Under the pieces are notes generated by a model that searched no databases, was not told the origin of the DNA, and was given only the letters and a program-made list of their open reading frames with translations. 64,000 nucleotides of DNA from an uncultured Collinsella sp. Its GTDB lineage: Bacteria > Actinomycetota > Coriobacteriia > Coriobacteriales > Coriobacteriaceae. The DNA lies in the NCBI GenBank assembly GCA_959018755.1, contig CAUEMA010000005.1:53471-117470 (forward strand), in the 5' to 3' direction. Positions 8,576 to 17,800 of this stretch are shown piece by piece. The position numbers and the translations under genes are program-made. The first letter of the stretch is position 1, and each line of letters opens with the position of its first letter.

Positions 8576-10603
8576 CTACGGCCGCTCGTTGGGAGCCAGG
8601 CGCTGCATCTTGTTCACGGCCTTGAACTTGGTGAACAGCGGCACGTACTCAAAGCTCACGTTGGAGTTCTCCAGGCCATACCAGCGTGCAGGCGTGCCGG
8701 CGGCGCGGCGGATGATGTACTTGAGCGTGATGGCCGTACGCTCGCTCGGCTCCACATCGCTTTCGGGCGCCAGAAGCTTACGAATCAGGATGAACTTGAA
8801 CGTGCCGATGTTACCCGGATCCTTGTAGACCGAGTAGTCATGCGTCTGCGGCGGCAGCTCGCCGGTGGCAGCCAGGTCCTGAACAACCTGACGCAGGTAG
8901 GCATTAACGCGCTGGTTGATCTTGTAGCCCAGGTACAGATGCACGCGGAACACGTAGTCGGTGCCGAACGTCTCGACCGAATAGGCAAAGGTGTGCGGTT
9001 CGTCCATGGTCTCGACATTCACAAACCACCAGGCGCGGGCGCGCTTGGGATGCTTGTCCAAAATCGAATAGACGATATCGCGGTCGATGTAGTCGGTATG
9101 GGTGTCCTTGGTCAGGTACACGATGTTGTCACTCATACGCTCGTAACGGTCGTCGTCGCGCAGGCGCTTGAGCTGCGGCAGGTAGCTGCGCAGCGGCAGC
9201 AGCGTAAACTGGCGCTGCTCGACCGCCGTGCCGTTGTACCAGCACACCATAATGCCCATGATGAGCATGGCCATCAGAATGGTGAAATAGCCACCGTGGA
9301 AGAACTTGGTAAGCGAGCTCACAAAGAAGAAGCCCTCGAGCATGAGGAAGAACGCAACGAAGACATACGGGGCGACCTTAAGGCCGCGATCAACATGCAA
9401 GTAGAAGAAGAGCAGCAGCGTCGTGCACATCATGGTCAGGGTAATCGCCAAGCCGTAGGCGGCCTCCATGTGCGCCGAGCTCTGGAACAGCAGCACCACG
9501 ATGACGCAGCCCACAAGCATGACGTTGTTGACCATGGGAATATAGAGCTGGCCCTTGGTCTCGGCAGGATAGAAGACCTGCATGTGCGGCATGAGGTCCA
9601 GGCGACTGGCCTCGGACACCAACGAGAATGCGCCGGTGATGAGCGCCTGCGAGGCAATGATGGCCGCGACGGTGGAAAGGCCGACGGCAAAAGGACGCAG
9701 GCCCGGGGCGAGCATCTGGTAGAACGGGTTGAGGTCGGCAATGCCCATGAGCTCGGGGTTGGCAGCGTTGTTCATAAGCCAAGCGCCCTGGCCCATATAG
9801 GACAGCAGCAAGCAGCACTTAACGAACGGCCAGGTTGCGTAGATGTTGCCGCGGCCCACGTGGCCCATGTCGGAATAGAGCGCCTCGGCACCGGTGGTGG
9901 CAAGGAAGCAGCTGCCCAGAATCATGATGCCTGCATGGTTGTTGGGGCTCAATAAAAAGCCGATGCCGCGCAGCGGGTTGAGGCACAGCAGCACCGCGGG
10001 GTGCTGGAAGACAAAGAACAGACCCGTACCGCCCAGGAACAGAAACCACAGCGTCATGATGGGGCCAAAGGCACGGCCGATCTTGGCCGTGCCGATGCGC
10101 TGCACCAAGAAGAGCACAATGATGATGGCAAGTGTGATGGCCACGACGCGGCCCTGATCGTCGCCCAACACAGCATGGACTGCCGGAATGGTGCGCAGGC
10201 CCTCGATAGCCGTAGTCACGGTAACGGCGGGCGTGAGGATGCCATCGGCGAGCAGTGCCGCGCCGCCCAGCATGGCGGGGATGATGAGCCATTTGCCGCA
10301 GCGCTTAACCAAGCTGTACAGAGCAAAGATGCCGCCCTCGCCATGGTTGTCGGCGCGCAGCGAGATGAGCACGTACTTGACGGTCGTCAGCAGCGTGACC
10401 GTCCATACGACGAGCGAGAGCGCGCCGAGCACGAACTCCTCCGTGACGCTTCCGATGCCGCCGTTGCCGGCAACGAGTGCCTTGGTTACATACATGGGGC
10501 TGGTGCCGATATCGCCATACACCACGCCCAGCGTGACGAGCATCGCCGAGATGCTCACAGGAATCGCAGCGTGCGAGGCTGCCTCCTTGGCCTTTTGTTC
10601 CAT
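8576..10603 (-). CDS. kup: KUP-family potassium uptake transporter
   Basis: 675 residues, a K+/H+ symporter of the Kup/Trk-D family in the cytoplasmic membrane. The N-terminal signature GVVYGDIGTSPMYV and the conserved DNHGEGGIFALYSLV are present. About 12 membrane segments run to ~residue 450, followed by a cytoplasmic C-terminal domain of ~220 residues, matching the usual ~630-700 length. GGGAGG lies 10 nt before the ATG at 10603; the TTG at 10621 overlaps this site and is rejected. First gene of a cluster running through the small membrane protein to the KdpDE-like pair. An AT-rich ~120-bp upstream region carries the promoter. A c-di-AMP riboswitch was looked for and not recognised. Confidence 0.95.
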   Translation of the reverse strand: MEQKAKEAASHAAIPVSISAMLVTLGVVYGDIGTSPMYVTKALVAGNGGIGSVTEEFVLGALSLVVWTVTLLTTVKYVLISLRADNHGEGGIFALYSLVKRCGKWLIIPAMLGGAALLADGILTPAVTVTTAIEGLRTIPAVHAVLGDDQGRVVAITLAIIIVLFLVQRIGTAKIGRAFGPIMTLWFLFLGGTGLFFVFQHPAVLLCLNPLRGIGFLLSPNNHAGIMILGSCFLATTGAEALYSDMGHVGRGNIYATWPFVKCCLLLSYMGQGAWLMNNAANPELMGIADLNPFYQMLAPGLRPFAVGLSTVAAIIASQALITGAFSLVSEASRLDLMPHMQVFYPAETKGQLYIPMVNNVMLVGCVIVVLLFQSSAHMEAAYGLAITLTMMCTTLLLFFYLHVDRGLKVAPYVFVAFFLMLEGFFFVSSLTKFFHGGYFTILMAMLIMGIMVCWYNGTAVEQRQFTLLPLRSYLPQLKRLRDDDRYERMSDNIVYLTKDTHTDYIDRDIVYSILDKHPKRARAWWFVNVETMDEPHTFAYSVETFGTDYVFRVHLYLGYKINQRVNAYLRQVVQDLAATGELPPQTHDYSVYKDPGNIGTFKFILIRKLLAPESDVEPSERTAITLKYIIRRAAGTPARWYGLENSNVSFEYVPLFTKFKAVNKMQRLAPNERP

Positions 10604-10725
10604 AAGCCGGTTTCCTCCCAACTTTAACGTTCGAGGGGATTATAGGTAATCGGCCCATGTTTTAATGCACTGTTTTCCCAGCTAGATAAAGATTTATACA
10701 GTCTTTAGACTACCGCGGCGATATG

Positions 10726-10760
10726 GAATGTGACAAAGGGACTGCCCCCTTGTCACATTC
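10726..10760. repeat. Hairpin with GTGACAAAGGG arms, copy 1
   Basis: Inverted repeat GAATGTGACAAAGGG / CCCCCTTGTCACATTC between kup and the nitroreductase gene, immediately after the nitroreductase stop on the minus strand. A nearly identical hairpin occurs at 31126-31156. The interior belongs to the GGGACTGTCCC-like family. Confidence 0.75.
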
Positions 10761-10761
10761 G

Positions 10762-11634
10762 TCATTTTCCGAGCCAGTTTTTGAACCACCACTCCATGGA
10801 GCGGCTCATCTCGGCCATAAAGGGACTGGTGTGTTTGCGGGTGTAGATATCCACCACGCGCTCGCCCACCTCGCGGGCGTGTGGGCGAAACATCGCATCC
10901 ATCTCGGCCACCTGCGCGTCCATGGTCGTGTCGTCCGCACGGCAGTAGCGCTCCTCGTGCACCAGGTTCACCACGGGGTGCGCGATTGCCGGACGCTCCT
11001 TACGGGGCGTGCCGATGATGAGCATCGATAGCGGCATGGTATAGGGCGGCAGATCGAGCAGCTCGGCAACTTCCTCGGCATTCTCGACGATATCACCGAT
11101 GTAGCAGCTCCCCAGCCCCAGGGCCTCGGCGGCAACCACGGCGTTTTGGGCAGCAATCACGGCATCCTGCGCCGCGATGGCAAAGTCGCCCAAACCCGGC
11201 GCGCGGCGGGGTGCCTTGCCCGTGCGCTCGACAAACTCGGGCTCAAAGCAGCCCACGTGCTCAAACAGATCGATCCACTTGGCATAATCGACCACAAATA
11301 TTAGTGCCCAGGGCGCCTTGGCGATCATGGGCTGGTGGTCGCACAGGTCGGCCAGACGGTCAAGCGTAGCCTGCTCGCGAATACTGACGATGGAATACAT
11401 CATCATGGCGCCCGCCGACGGCGCGCGGCTCGCCGCATGCAGAATCGCTGCGCGCTGCTCGTCGGTCACCGCCACGGGACGGTCGTCGTCATCGCGCGCG
11501 AAGGCACGCGTAGACGAGCGATGCTCCAAAGTGTCCAGCACCGCGTTGCCCGTGGTCTCGACCGGATAGCCATACGTATCCACGACCGCAGCTCCGTCAT
11601 CGCCCATGTCTGCCTTGCAAACCTGCTCGCTCAT
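10762..11634 (-). CDS. Nitroreductase family protein (FMN-dependent)
   Basis: 290 residues. Nitroreductase-fold flavoproteins reduce nitro groups, quinones or flavins with NAD(P)H. The N-terminal RSSTRAF motif, SRAPSAGAMMMYSI (FMN phosphate contact), AAQNAVVAAEALGLGSCYIG and the C-terminal RY motif are typical. The N-terminus (~30 residues) and the C-terminal ~45 residues extend beyond the core family fold. Transcribed away from the LtaS-like gene, and separated from kup by a hairpin, so probably monocistronic. GAGGG lies upstream of the ATG. The physiological substrate is unknown. Confidence 0.85.
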   Translation of the reverse strand: MSEQVCKADMGDDGAAVVDTYGYPVETTGNAVLDTLEHRSSTRAFARDDDDRPVAVTDEQRAAILHAASRAPSAGAMMMYSIVSIREQATLDRLADLCDHQPMIAKAPWALIFVVDYAKWIDLFEHVGCFEPEFVERTGKAPRRAPGLGDFAIAAQDAVIAAQNAVVAAEALGLGSCYIGDIVENAEEVAELLDLPPYTMPLSMLIIGTPRKERPAIAHPVVNLVHEERYCRADDTTMDAQVAEMDAMFRPHAREVGERVVDIYTRKHTSPFMAEMSRSMEWWFKNWLGK

Positions 11635-11848
11635 CGCCCTACCCTCGCCATTTCTTTAAGAAGCCTTTACGTTTCCGTGTAATTCCCGTCCATTATCGCG
11701 CAGGTCGCCACTACATTGCGCCACACCGCCACACGTGCGCGTTAATATGGCTGGTTATTGTGCGCAGCCACCAATTGCAGCGCATATCTTGGTAACAATC
11801 GGGTAAATCCCCGCTTTCGTAGGTTTTAAGTTTGTGAGGAGTCTCAGC

Positions 11849-14149
11849 ATGTTCGCAGCCGCCATCTCGCTCGTCGGTCTTGCGGCGACCGTCTACCTTG
11901 TCTTGCGCGAGGCCAAGGCCATTCGCGCTCAGTCGGGCACCGTCACCAAGGGCGCCTTCGCCTGGAGCGTCGCCTTTTGCCTGTTCCAGCTCTTTTTAAC
12001 CGTCTGGGGCGCTATTGGCCTCGTCGCGCAGAACGAGCCGCTCGCCTTCGTGATGCTCATCCTGACCAACGCCATCCTCACCGGCTGCGCTTGGGCCAGC
12101 ATCGCCCGCGACCGCATCGCCCCGCGCGTCTTTGCGTTCGCCGGGCCCGACGCCCCCGCCCCCACCGGCAAGCTCGCCCGCCTGCGCGGAGCCTTTGTGG
12201 GTAAACCGCTCGTCGCCGCCGTCCTGTGCCTGCTGCTCGCCGGCGTCTTTGCGCTGCTGGGCATGGAGGTCTCGTCCAACCACGACTTTACCTGGGTCTA
12301 CCCCCTGTGCATCCTGCTCGAGTGGGCCATCATCACCACGCTCATGGTCGGCCTGTTCTTCCTGTTCCAGCGCCACGGCGCAGCTCCCGCGGTCCTGGCC
12401 TTTGCCCTCTTTGTCCTGGGCATTGCCGAGTTCTTCGTCATCACGTTTAAATCCATGCCCATCCAGCCGGGCGACCTTTCGGCCATCTCCACCGCCGCTG
12501 CGGTCGCCGGCACCGGCTACACCTTCTCGATCTCACTGTTCTGCGTGCTGTCCATGGGCTTTACCGCCATCGCCATGCTGCTATGCGAGTACGCCGGCCT
12601 GGTGGCACCGCACCGTCAGAAGGGCGCCGCCAACGCCAAGCGTATGCTGCTCACCAACCTGCTCGTGGCGGTGCTGTGCCTGGGCGGCGTGACCGCACAC
12701 GTCACGCTCATCGACTACTACAACACCCTCGGCATCACCGTCTACACCTGGCGCCCGCTCGAGAGCTACTGGCGCGAGGGCTACCTGCCCGCTTTCATTA
12801 GCGCAGCGCAGTCCATCAAGCCGCCCAAACCCGCCGACTACTCCGTCGACGATGCCAAGGCCACGCTCAAAAAGTACGCCAAGGCCTACGACAAGTCCGA
12901 CGCGGCCAAGAGCGACGAGCGCGCCGCCGCAAAGGAGCAGTTCGACAGCGAGAAGCCCACGGTCATCGCCATCATGAACGAGACCTTCTCGGACCTGTCG
13001 ATCTATCAGAACATGCGCGCCGGCTACGAGGGCCCGCAGTACTTTAAGAACCTGTCCAACTGCCTCAGCCGCGGCAAGCTCTACGTGAGCGCCTACGGCG
13101 GCGGCACCGCCAATACCGAGTTTGAGTTTATGACCGGCAACTCCATGGCCAACCTGGGCTCGGGCGTGTACCCCTACACCATCTACAACATGGAAACGAC
13201 CGGGAACCTGGCAGAGCAGTTCAAGTCGCTCGGCTATTCCACCACGGCCATGCACCCCAACCACGCCACCAACTGGAACCGCGAGAACGTCTACAAGGAT
13301 TTTGGCTTTGACCGGTTCCTGTCCATCAACGATTTCCAGGGTGCCGATACCCTGCGCGGCATGGTGACCGACCAGGCGACCTACGACAAGATTCTTGAGC
13401 TGCTCGACCAGAACGCCGATCCGCAGTTTATCTTCGACGTGACCATGCAGAACCACTCGGGCTACGACACGGGCCTGCTGCCGGTCGACAAGCAGATGCA
13501 CCTGAATATCGACACGACCGATCTGGACGCCAAGACCGTCGAGGACGGCACGCTCTCCGATGTCGACGAGTATGTCTCGTGCATCGAGCAGTCCGACCAG
13601 GCGCTGCGTTACTTCCTCAACGCCCTGAACAAACTCGATCGCAAGGTGGTCGTGGTGTTCTGGGGCGACCATCAGCCGTTCTTCCCGTCCAAGTTCAACG
13701 ACAAGTGGTTTACCGGCGAGGACGACGCCACCCACCAGGAGCGCTTGTGGCAGACCGACTACATCATTTGGGCTAACTACGACGTTGCCGGTTGCAACCA
13801 GACGAGTGAGGTCGACGACCTGTCCACCAACTATCTGTCCACCCAGCTGATGCAGCTGATCGGCGCCCCGCTGACCGACTACCAGAAGGCGCACATGACG
13901 CTGCGCGAGTCGCTGCCCGCCATTAACTCGGTCGGCTACGAGGACGCCAGCCTGCGTTGGGCGCTCTCCTCCAACGTCACTGGCGACGACGCCGAGGCCG
14001 CAGCCGCCACCAAGGCGCGCGAGGATTACGCCAAGATGCAGTACTACGAGATGTTCCGCGACGGCAAGAACGTCTACACCGAGCACTTCCAGACCGAAGC
14101 CAACGAGACCGACCCCAACCTGGCACCGGGTACGACCAAAATCAAGTAG
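11849..14149 (+). CDS. LtaS-like membrane-bound phosphoglycerol transferase / sulfatase-fold protein
   Basis: 766 residues. Several membrane segments occupy ~1-290, followed by an extracellular sulfatase-fold domain (~365-700). The likely catalytic threonine is T379 in AIMNETFSDLS, equivalent to the LtaS nucleophile; metal-binding FWGDHQPFF is near residue 605. Such enzymes transfer glycerol phosphate from phosphatidylglycerol to lipoteichoic acid or related glycolipids on the outer face of the membrane. It is longer than typical LtaS (~640) and has a charged linker (~330-365). The ATG at 11849 with GAGGAG upstream is chosen over the GTG at 11834, which is the Shine-Dalgarno itself. A long-armed hairpin element begins 27 nt after the stop. 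Confidence 0.85.
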   Translation: MFAAAISLVGLAATVYLVLREAKAIRAQSGTVTKGAFAWSVAFCLFQLFLTVWGAIGLVAQNEPLAFVMLILTNAILTGCAWASIARDRIAPRVFAFAGPDAPAPTGKLARLRGAFVGKPLVAAVLCLLLAGVFALLGMEVSSNHDFTWVYPLCILLEWAIITTLMVGLFFLFQRHGAAPAVLAFALFVLGIAEFFVITFKSMPIQPGDLSAISTAAAVAGTGYTFSISLFCVLSMGFTAIAMLLCEYAGLVAPHRQKGAANAKRMLLTNLLVAVLCLGGVTAHVTLIDYYNTLGITVYTWRPLESYWREGYLPAFISAAQSIKPPKPADYSVDDAKATLKKYAKAYDKSDAAKSDERAAAKEQFDSEKPTVIAIMNETFSDLSIYQNMRAGYEGPQYFKNLSNCLSRGKLYVSAYGGGTANTEFEFMTGNSMANLGSGVYPYTIYNMETTGNLAEQFKSLGYSTTAMHPNHATNWNRENVYKDFGFDRFLSINDFQGADTLRGMVTDQATYDKILELLDQNADPQFIFDVTMQNHSGYDTGLLPVDKQMHLNIDTTDLDAKTVEDGTLSDVDEYVSCIEQSDQALRYFLNALNKLDRKVVVVFWGDHQPFFPSKFNDKWFTGEDDATHQERLWQTDYIIWANYDVAGCNQTSEVDDLSTNYLSTQLMQLIGAPLTDYQKAHMTLRESLPAINSVGYEDASLRWALSSNVTGDDAEAAAATKAREDYAKMQYYEMFRDGKNVYTEHFQTEANETDPNLAPGTTKIK

Positions 14150-14176
14150 CGACTAGCTACGAGTTCACAACTGAAA

Positions 14177-14306
14177 CGTCTGTCCAGGCGGAGGCATATA
14201 AGGTTCCCTGCTCGGACAGTCCTGCGCAAGACGAAGGCCACATTAAGTGGCCTTCTTTGCGTGCGGAACTCGCGATGAACCTTATATGCCTCCGCCTGGA
14301 CAGACG
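14177..14306 (+). repeat. Long-armed hairpin element, copy A
   Basis: A perfect 29-bp inverted repeat (14177-14205 and 14278-14306) encloses a 72-nt core at 14206-14277. The core contains a GGCCAC-ATTAA-GTGGCC apical hairpin and ends with GCGGAACTCGCGATG. The core is nearly identical to those at 19344-19472 (opposite strand) and 53259-53397, while the arms are unrelated between copies. It lies in the 3' region of the LtaS-like gene, in the same direction. Confidence 0.9.
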
Positions 14307-14360
14307 CCCTGATGTTGGGGCGTGGCTTGTCATAGGGGTATCCGCAACATATATAAGTTG

Positions 14361-14385
14361 AAGGCCACGTCATGTGGCCTTTTTT
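14361..14385 (+). terminator. Rho-independent terminator after the LtaS-like gene
   Basis: Stem AAGGCCAC / GTGGCCTT with a 4-nt loop followed by six T residues. The stem resembles the apical hairpin of the long-armed element just upstream, which may be its origin. Confidence 0.75.
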
Positions 14386-14390
14386 GCATC

Positions 14391-14745
14391 CGGAAAGCGT
14401 GTCCCGGAATTCTTGTCTGGAATGGGATGCAGTTTCCGCTTGGGACCTGATTGGGAAAGTGTGTCCCACTATTCAGCTGGATTCCGGGATGTATTTTCCG
14501 GTTGAGGCTCGTTGGGAAAGTGCGTCCCACTTTGGGGGCTGATTCTGGGACGTGGTTTCCGGTTGGCTCTCATTGGAAAAGTTCATCCCATTTCTCGGCC
14601 TAATTATGGGACGCAGTTTCCCGTTGAGGACCCTTTGGGAAAGTGCGTCCCGGTCTGGGCGCTCAAACTGGGATGGATTTTCCGGATGAGGGCTTGACGG
14701 AAAATGTGTCCCGTTCCGGGCGCTAATTGTGGGATGCAGTTTCCG
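14391..14745. repeat. Tandem hairpin array 1 (six ~61-bp units)
   Basis: Six diverged units begin near 14391, 14451, 14512, 14573, 14635 and 14694. Each has GGGAAAGTGCGTCCCA-like and TGGGACGCAGTTTCC-like half-sites that pair, around a ~20-nt variable loop, with GTTGAGG-like spacers. Frames read through it are repetitive (GKCVP-type peptides) and not credible proteins. It lies just downstream of the surface-protein gene. Confidence 0.85.
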
Positions 14746-14764
14746 CTTGCGGAGTCTCCACTCA

Positions 14765-14785
14765 ACAGAAAACCCGGGTTTTTGG
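14765..14785 (-). terminator. Possible weak terminator of the surface-protein gene
   Basis: AAAACCCGGGTTTT palindrome about 25 nt past the minus-strand stop. The stem is short and the T-run is only four, so this is tentative. Confidence 0.35.
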
Positions 14786-14809
14786 GTTGTCGATATGTTC
14801 GACTGGCTA

Positions 14810-17800
14810 CTAGTGGGTCTTGCGGCGCTTGATCAGCATGATGAGGGCTATCACTACGAGCGTTGCTCCCGCTGCTGCTGCGGTGGCGACTAGGGCGAAT
14901 GTTTGGTCGCCGGTGTTTGCGAGGTTCTTCGCTGTGGTCGTAGTCTTGACCTTGGTGTCGGTCTTAGCTCCGTTGTCGGACTTGGGCTTGTCCGGGTTCG
15001 TCGGGGTCTCAGGAGTCTCGGGGTCCTTTGAGCCTTCGGAATCGGTTGGGCCGGCGGTGTTTACCAGCGTATGGTCCAGGAACTTCTTGGCGCCCGCACT
15101 TGCCTGTGAGAACAGGCGGCGCGTGCGGATCGGGGTGGCGTTCACCGTTGTGGGCGCCGTCTCCTCGGCCTCGATATTCACGAGCGTCGTGCCGGTGTCG
15201 AGGCCCACGTCGTTGTATCCCACGTGGCAGTAATACTGCGCACCGTCATCGTCTGCGGTCAGGTCAATCTCGAGCTTTGAGGCCGTTCCAGCCGCGAGGT
15301 TGCCATCGGCACCCACGAGCTTAAACTCTGTCTCGCCGCGGCCCTTGCGGTACCACATATAGGTCGGTGCCAGCCCTGTTTCGCTATCGTCGGCACCGAG
15401 TTGCTTCACATGGCCAATCGCCGAGAGCGTCAGGTGGCTTCCCGCCGTGCGCTCAACCGAAGAGTCGTATCCAAGATCCGACCCCTCCGCAGCATCCGCC
15501 GCAGGTCCGCTCACGGTCATCGTCATGCCATCGGGCATGTTCTTGACCGTGATGATTGCCGAGCGAATACCTGTTTCGGTCGTGGATCCATTCTTAACGG
15601 CGGCGATGGCGAATCGATACTCCGTATTGGGCTGCAGCCCATCCCACTTGAGCGAGGTCTGCGTGTTGTCGGCAATCTTCCAGCTATTGACGACCGCATC
15701 CGCCGCATTGCTCTGCAGCATGCCCACGCCGTAGCTAAAGTCACTCTTGTTTGCGAGCACATCGTCCCAGCTAAACGTAACGCTGGTCGAATCGACGGCG
15801 TTTGCCGTAAAGCCCGTCACGGCCGGCGCGTCGGGCATCTCGACGTCCTTAACGTCATAGCCCACGATCCAGAACTGGTCGGTGTCCTTGGTGCCGAGCT
15901 TGTCGCCCGAATCTGCCTCGAACTTGTCGACATCCACCGCGTTGACGCCCAGACGCCACACAAAACCGTACTTGCCCTGCGCGGCCTCGGGCAGGTTGTC
16001 GACGGTGCCGCCGTATTCGGTCGATTCACTCGAGGAGTTACCCGTAGTAAAGCCGGCGTTGGCACCAAAGCACAGAGCGCCAAACAACTCGTGCTTTGCG
16101 AGCTTCGCGCCCATGACAACGCTGCCGTTCAGCGTCAAGCCGAGCTCGAGCTCCTGCTCCTTGCCCTCCTCGACTTCGATGGTCTGCTCAATGCTCGCCC
16201 CCGACTGCGCGGCGGCGCCGTTAAACCCATCGTGCGTGTAGGCGCGCGTTACGCCAGGCTTGCCCAGGCCAAAGGAATCCCCAACGGGAGTCTCGCCGTT
16301 GAGCGTCGTTTGATAGGTTCCGGGTTCTCCCGACCGGTTGGTCAAAAAGTAGCTAAGCGGCGTCATATTGTGCTGTTTGGCAATGCGGTCATAGGCCTCG
16401 ACATTAACGACCGAGGTCTGCGCGCCGAGCGACACGGGCGCCGCCATCACGCCCTTGCCACCAGTTTCCTCATTTTCGATCTCATACTCGTAATAGACCA
16501 TCGGAATCGTGTAGAGCACGGCCTTGTCACCCTCGCCGGCATGCGACTCATAGCTTACGCTTGCGCTGACCGTGCGCTCGCTCCGGTAGTCATAGCATCC
16601 CTCGGCGGCAAAATCGACTGAAGCATTCATCGCGACCAGGGGCGGACCGGTCTGCACCTCGACGGCAACGCCCAACTCGGCGCCAATGGTATAGCCCTGG
16701 GATGTCCCCGTGCCCTTTTCCTCTCCGTATGACGTGCCGCCCAACACCAGATAGCCGTATGCCTGCTCCAGATCCTCAACATAGGGCGCATCCTGCAGCA
16801 CGGCAAGCACGCGCGGGTTGGTATAGACCTTGTAGCGGTCCTTGTACGTGATCTTGACGCTGTCGTTGTCGACATCGGGCAGCGCGAGCGAGATAAATGT
16901 GCCGTAGGTAGTGCCGCGACGGTTGCTCTCGCTAATCACCTGCTCCTCGCCGCGGCGCACCTTTCCGTTCTCGTCGAGCGAAAAATGCGAGGCGGTCATC
17001 CAATAGTAGTCATCGTTCTTGCGCAGGTCCTCGTCGCGGTGCTTGCCCACCACAGCGATAAAGCTCTCGTTATAGCGGTCCGAACCCGAGACGCTGCCCG
17101 CCTTGACGTCGCTGATCCACACCTGCTCTATACCCTTGTGGTCATGCTTGTTGCTGCTGTTGTATTGCTGACCGCTCATGCTCATGGTTCCGACCATGGA
17201 CCCCAAGCCCTGAGCCCCGCTCTGTGCCGTGTTGCAGGCAAAGTCGCGGAACACATCGCCGCCCACGAGCACCTCGTCGACCGCCAGCTGCTCGGACAGG
17301 CCGTCAAGGTTGGCAGTGGCAAGGGCAATAGGCGCCAAGGTGCACGGATAGCGCTTATCCTGAGCGCTATCCTTCCATGCGCTGTTGGGCACATGCATCA
17401 GCCCATAGGAGGCGAGGAGCCCGTCTCTGTATTCCTTGCAATCGGAAAGCTTGAACTCGCCAGACTCCGAGTCAAAATACGCGTAGCGGTACAGCGCGCC
17501 GTACAGCCCCTTGCTGCCGTCAGAAGCGCCGTAATCAAAAGCGCTGCGTTGCCAGTCATAGCCCGCAAGAATAAGGCCCGTGACGGTTTCACCCGTCTTC
17601 TTTCCTTCTTCATCGTAGGCGGCAAACGTGCCGAACGTCGCATTCGCAGCGACCATGGTCTTGCCGTTCGCGGAGAGGGAGATTGCGCCCGCGTCGCCCA
17701 GAGCATCGACATGGACGAGCGCACCCTTGGATGCATCCCACGAAAACAGCTCGCAATGCGTCGACTTATCAATATTCTTCTTGCCGTAGGGTGCCGAGAC

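Noticed and set aside
6293..9955. A 1,220-codon open frame on the plus strand opposite the kinase and kup genes
   Set aside because: It is antisense to well-supported genes in the high-GC shadow frame. The translation is His/Arg/Gly-rich with no recognisable domain, and it lacks a ribosome site.
10604..10725. c-di-AMP (ydaO-type) riboswitch before kup
   Set aside because: The leader is only about 120 nt and AT-rich, and the conserved ydaO motifs are not seen.
14177..14306. Integron attC site
   Set aside because: No conserved RYYYAAC-type outer boxes; here the outer arms are variable and the centre is conserved, the opposite of attC.
14512..14697. Short frames through the hairpin arrays and elements (also 19015-19338, 19151-19618) with repeated GKCVP-like peptides
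   Set aside because: The similarity between them comes from the DNA repeats, not from a protein family; no ribosome sites.
14391..14745. Possible CRISPR array (regular ~61-bp period) here and at 19020-19283
   Set aside because: There are no identical direct repeats separated by unique spacers; the units are diverged hairpins with variable loops, and no cas genes are present.
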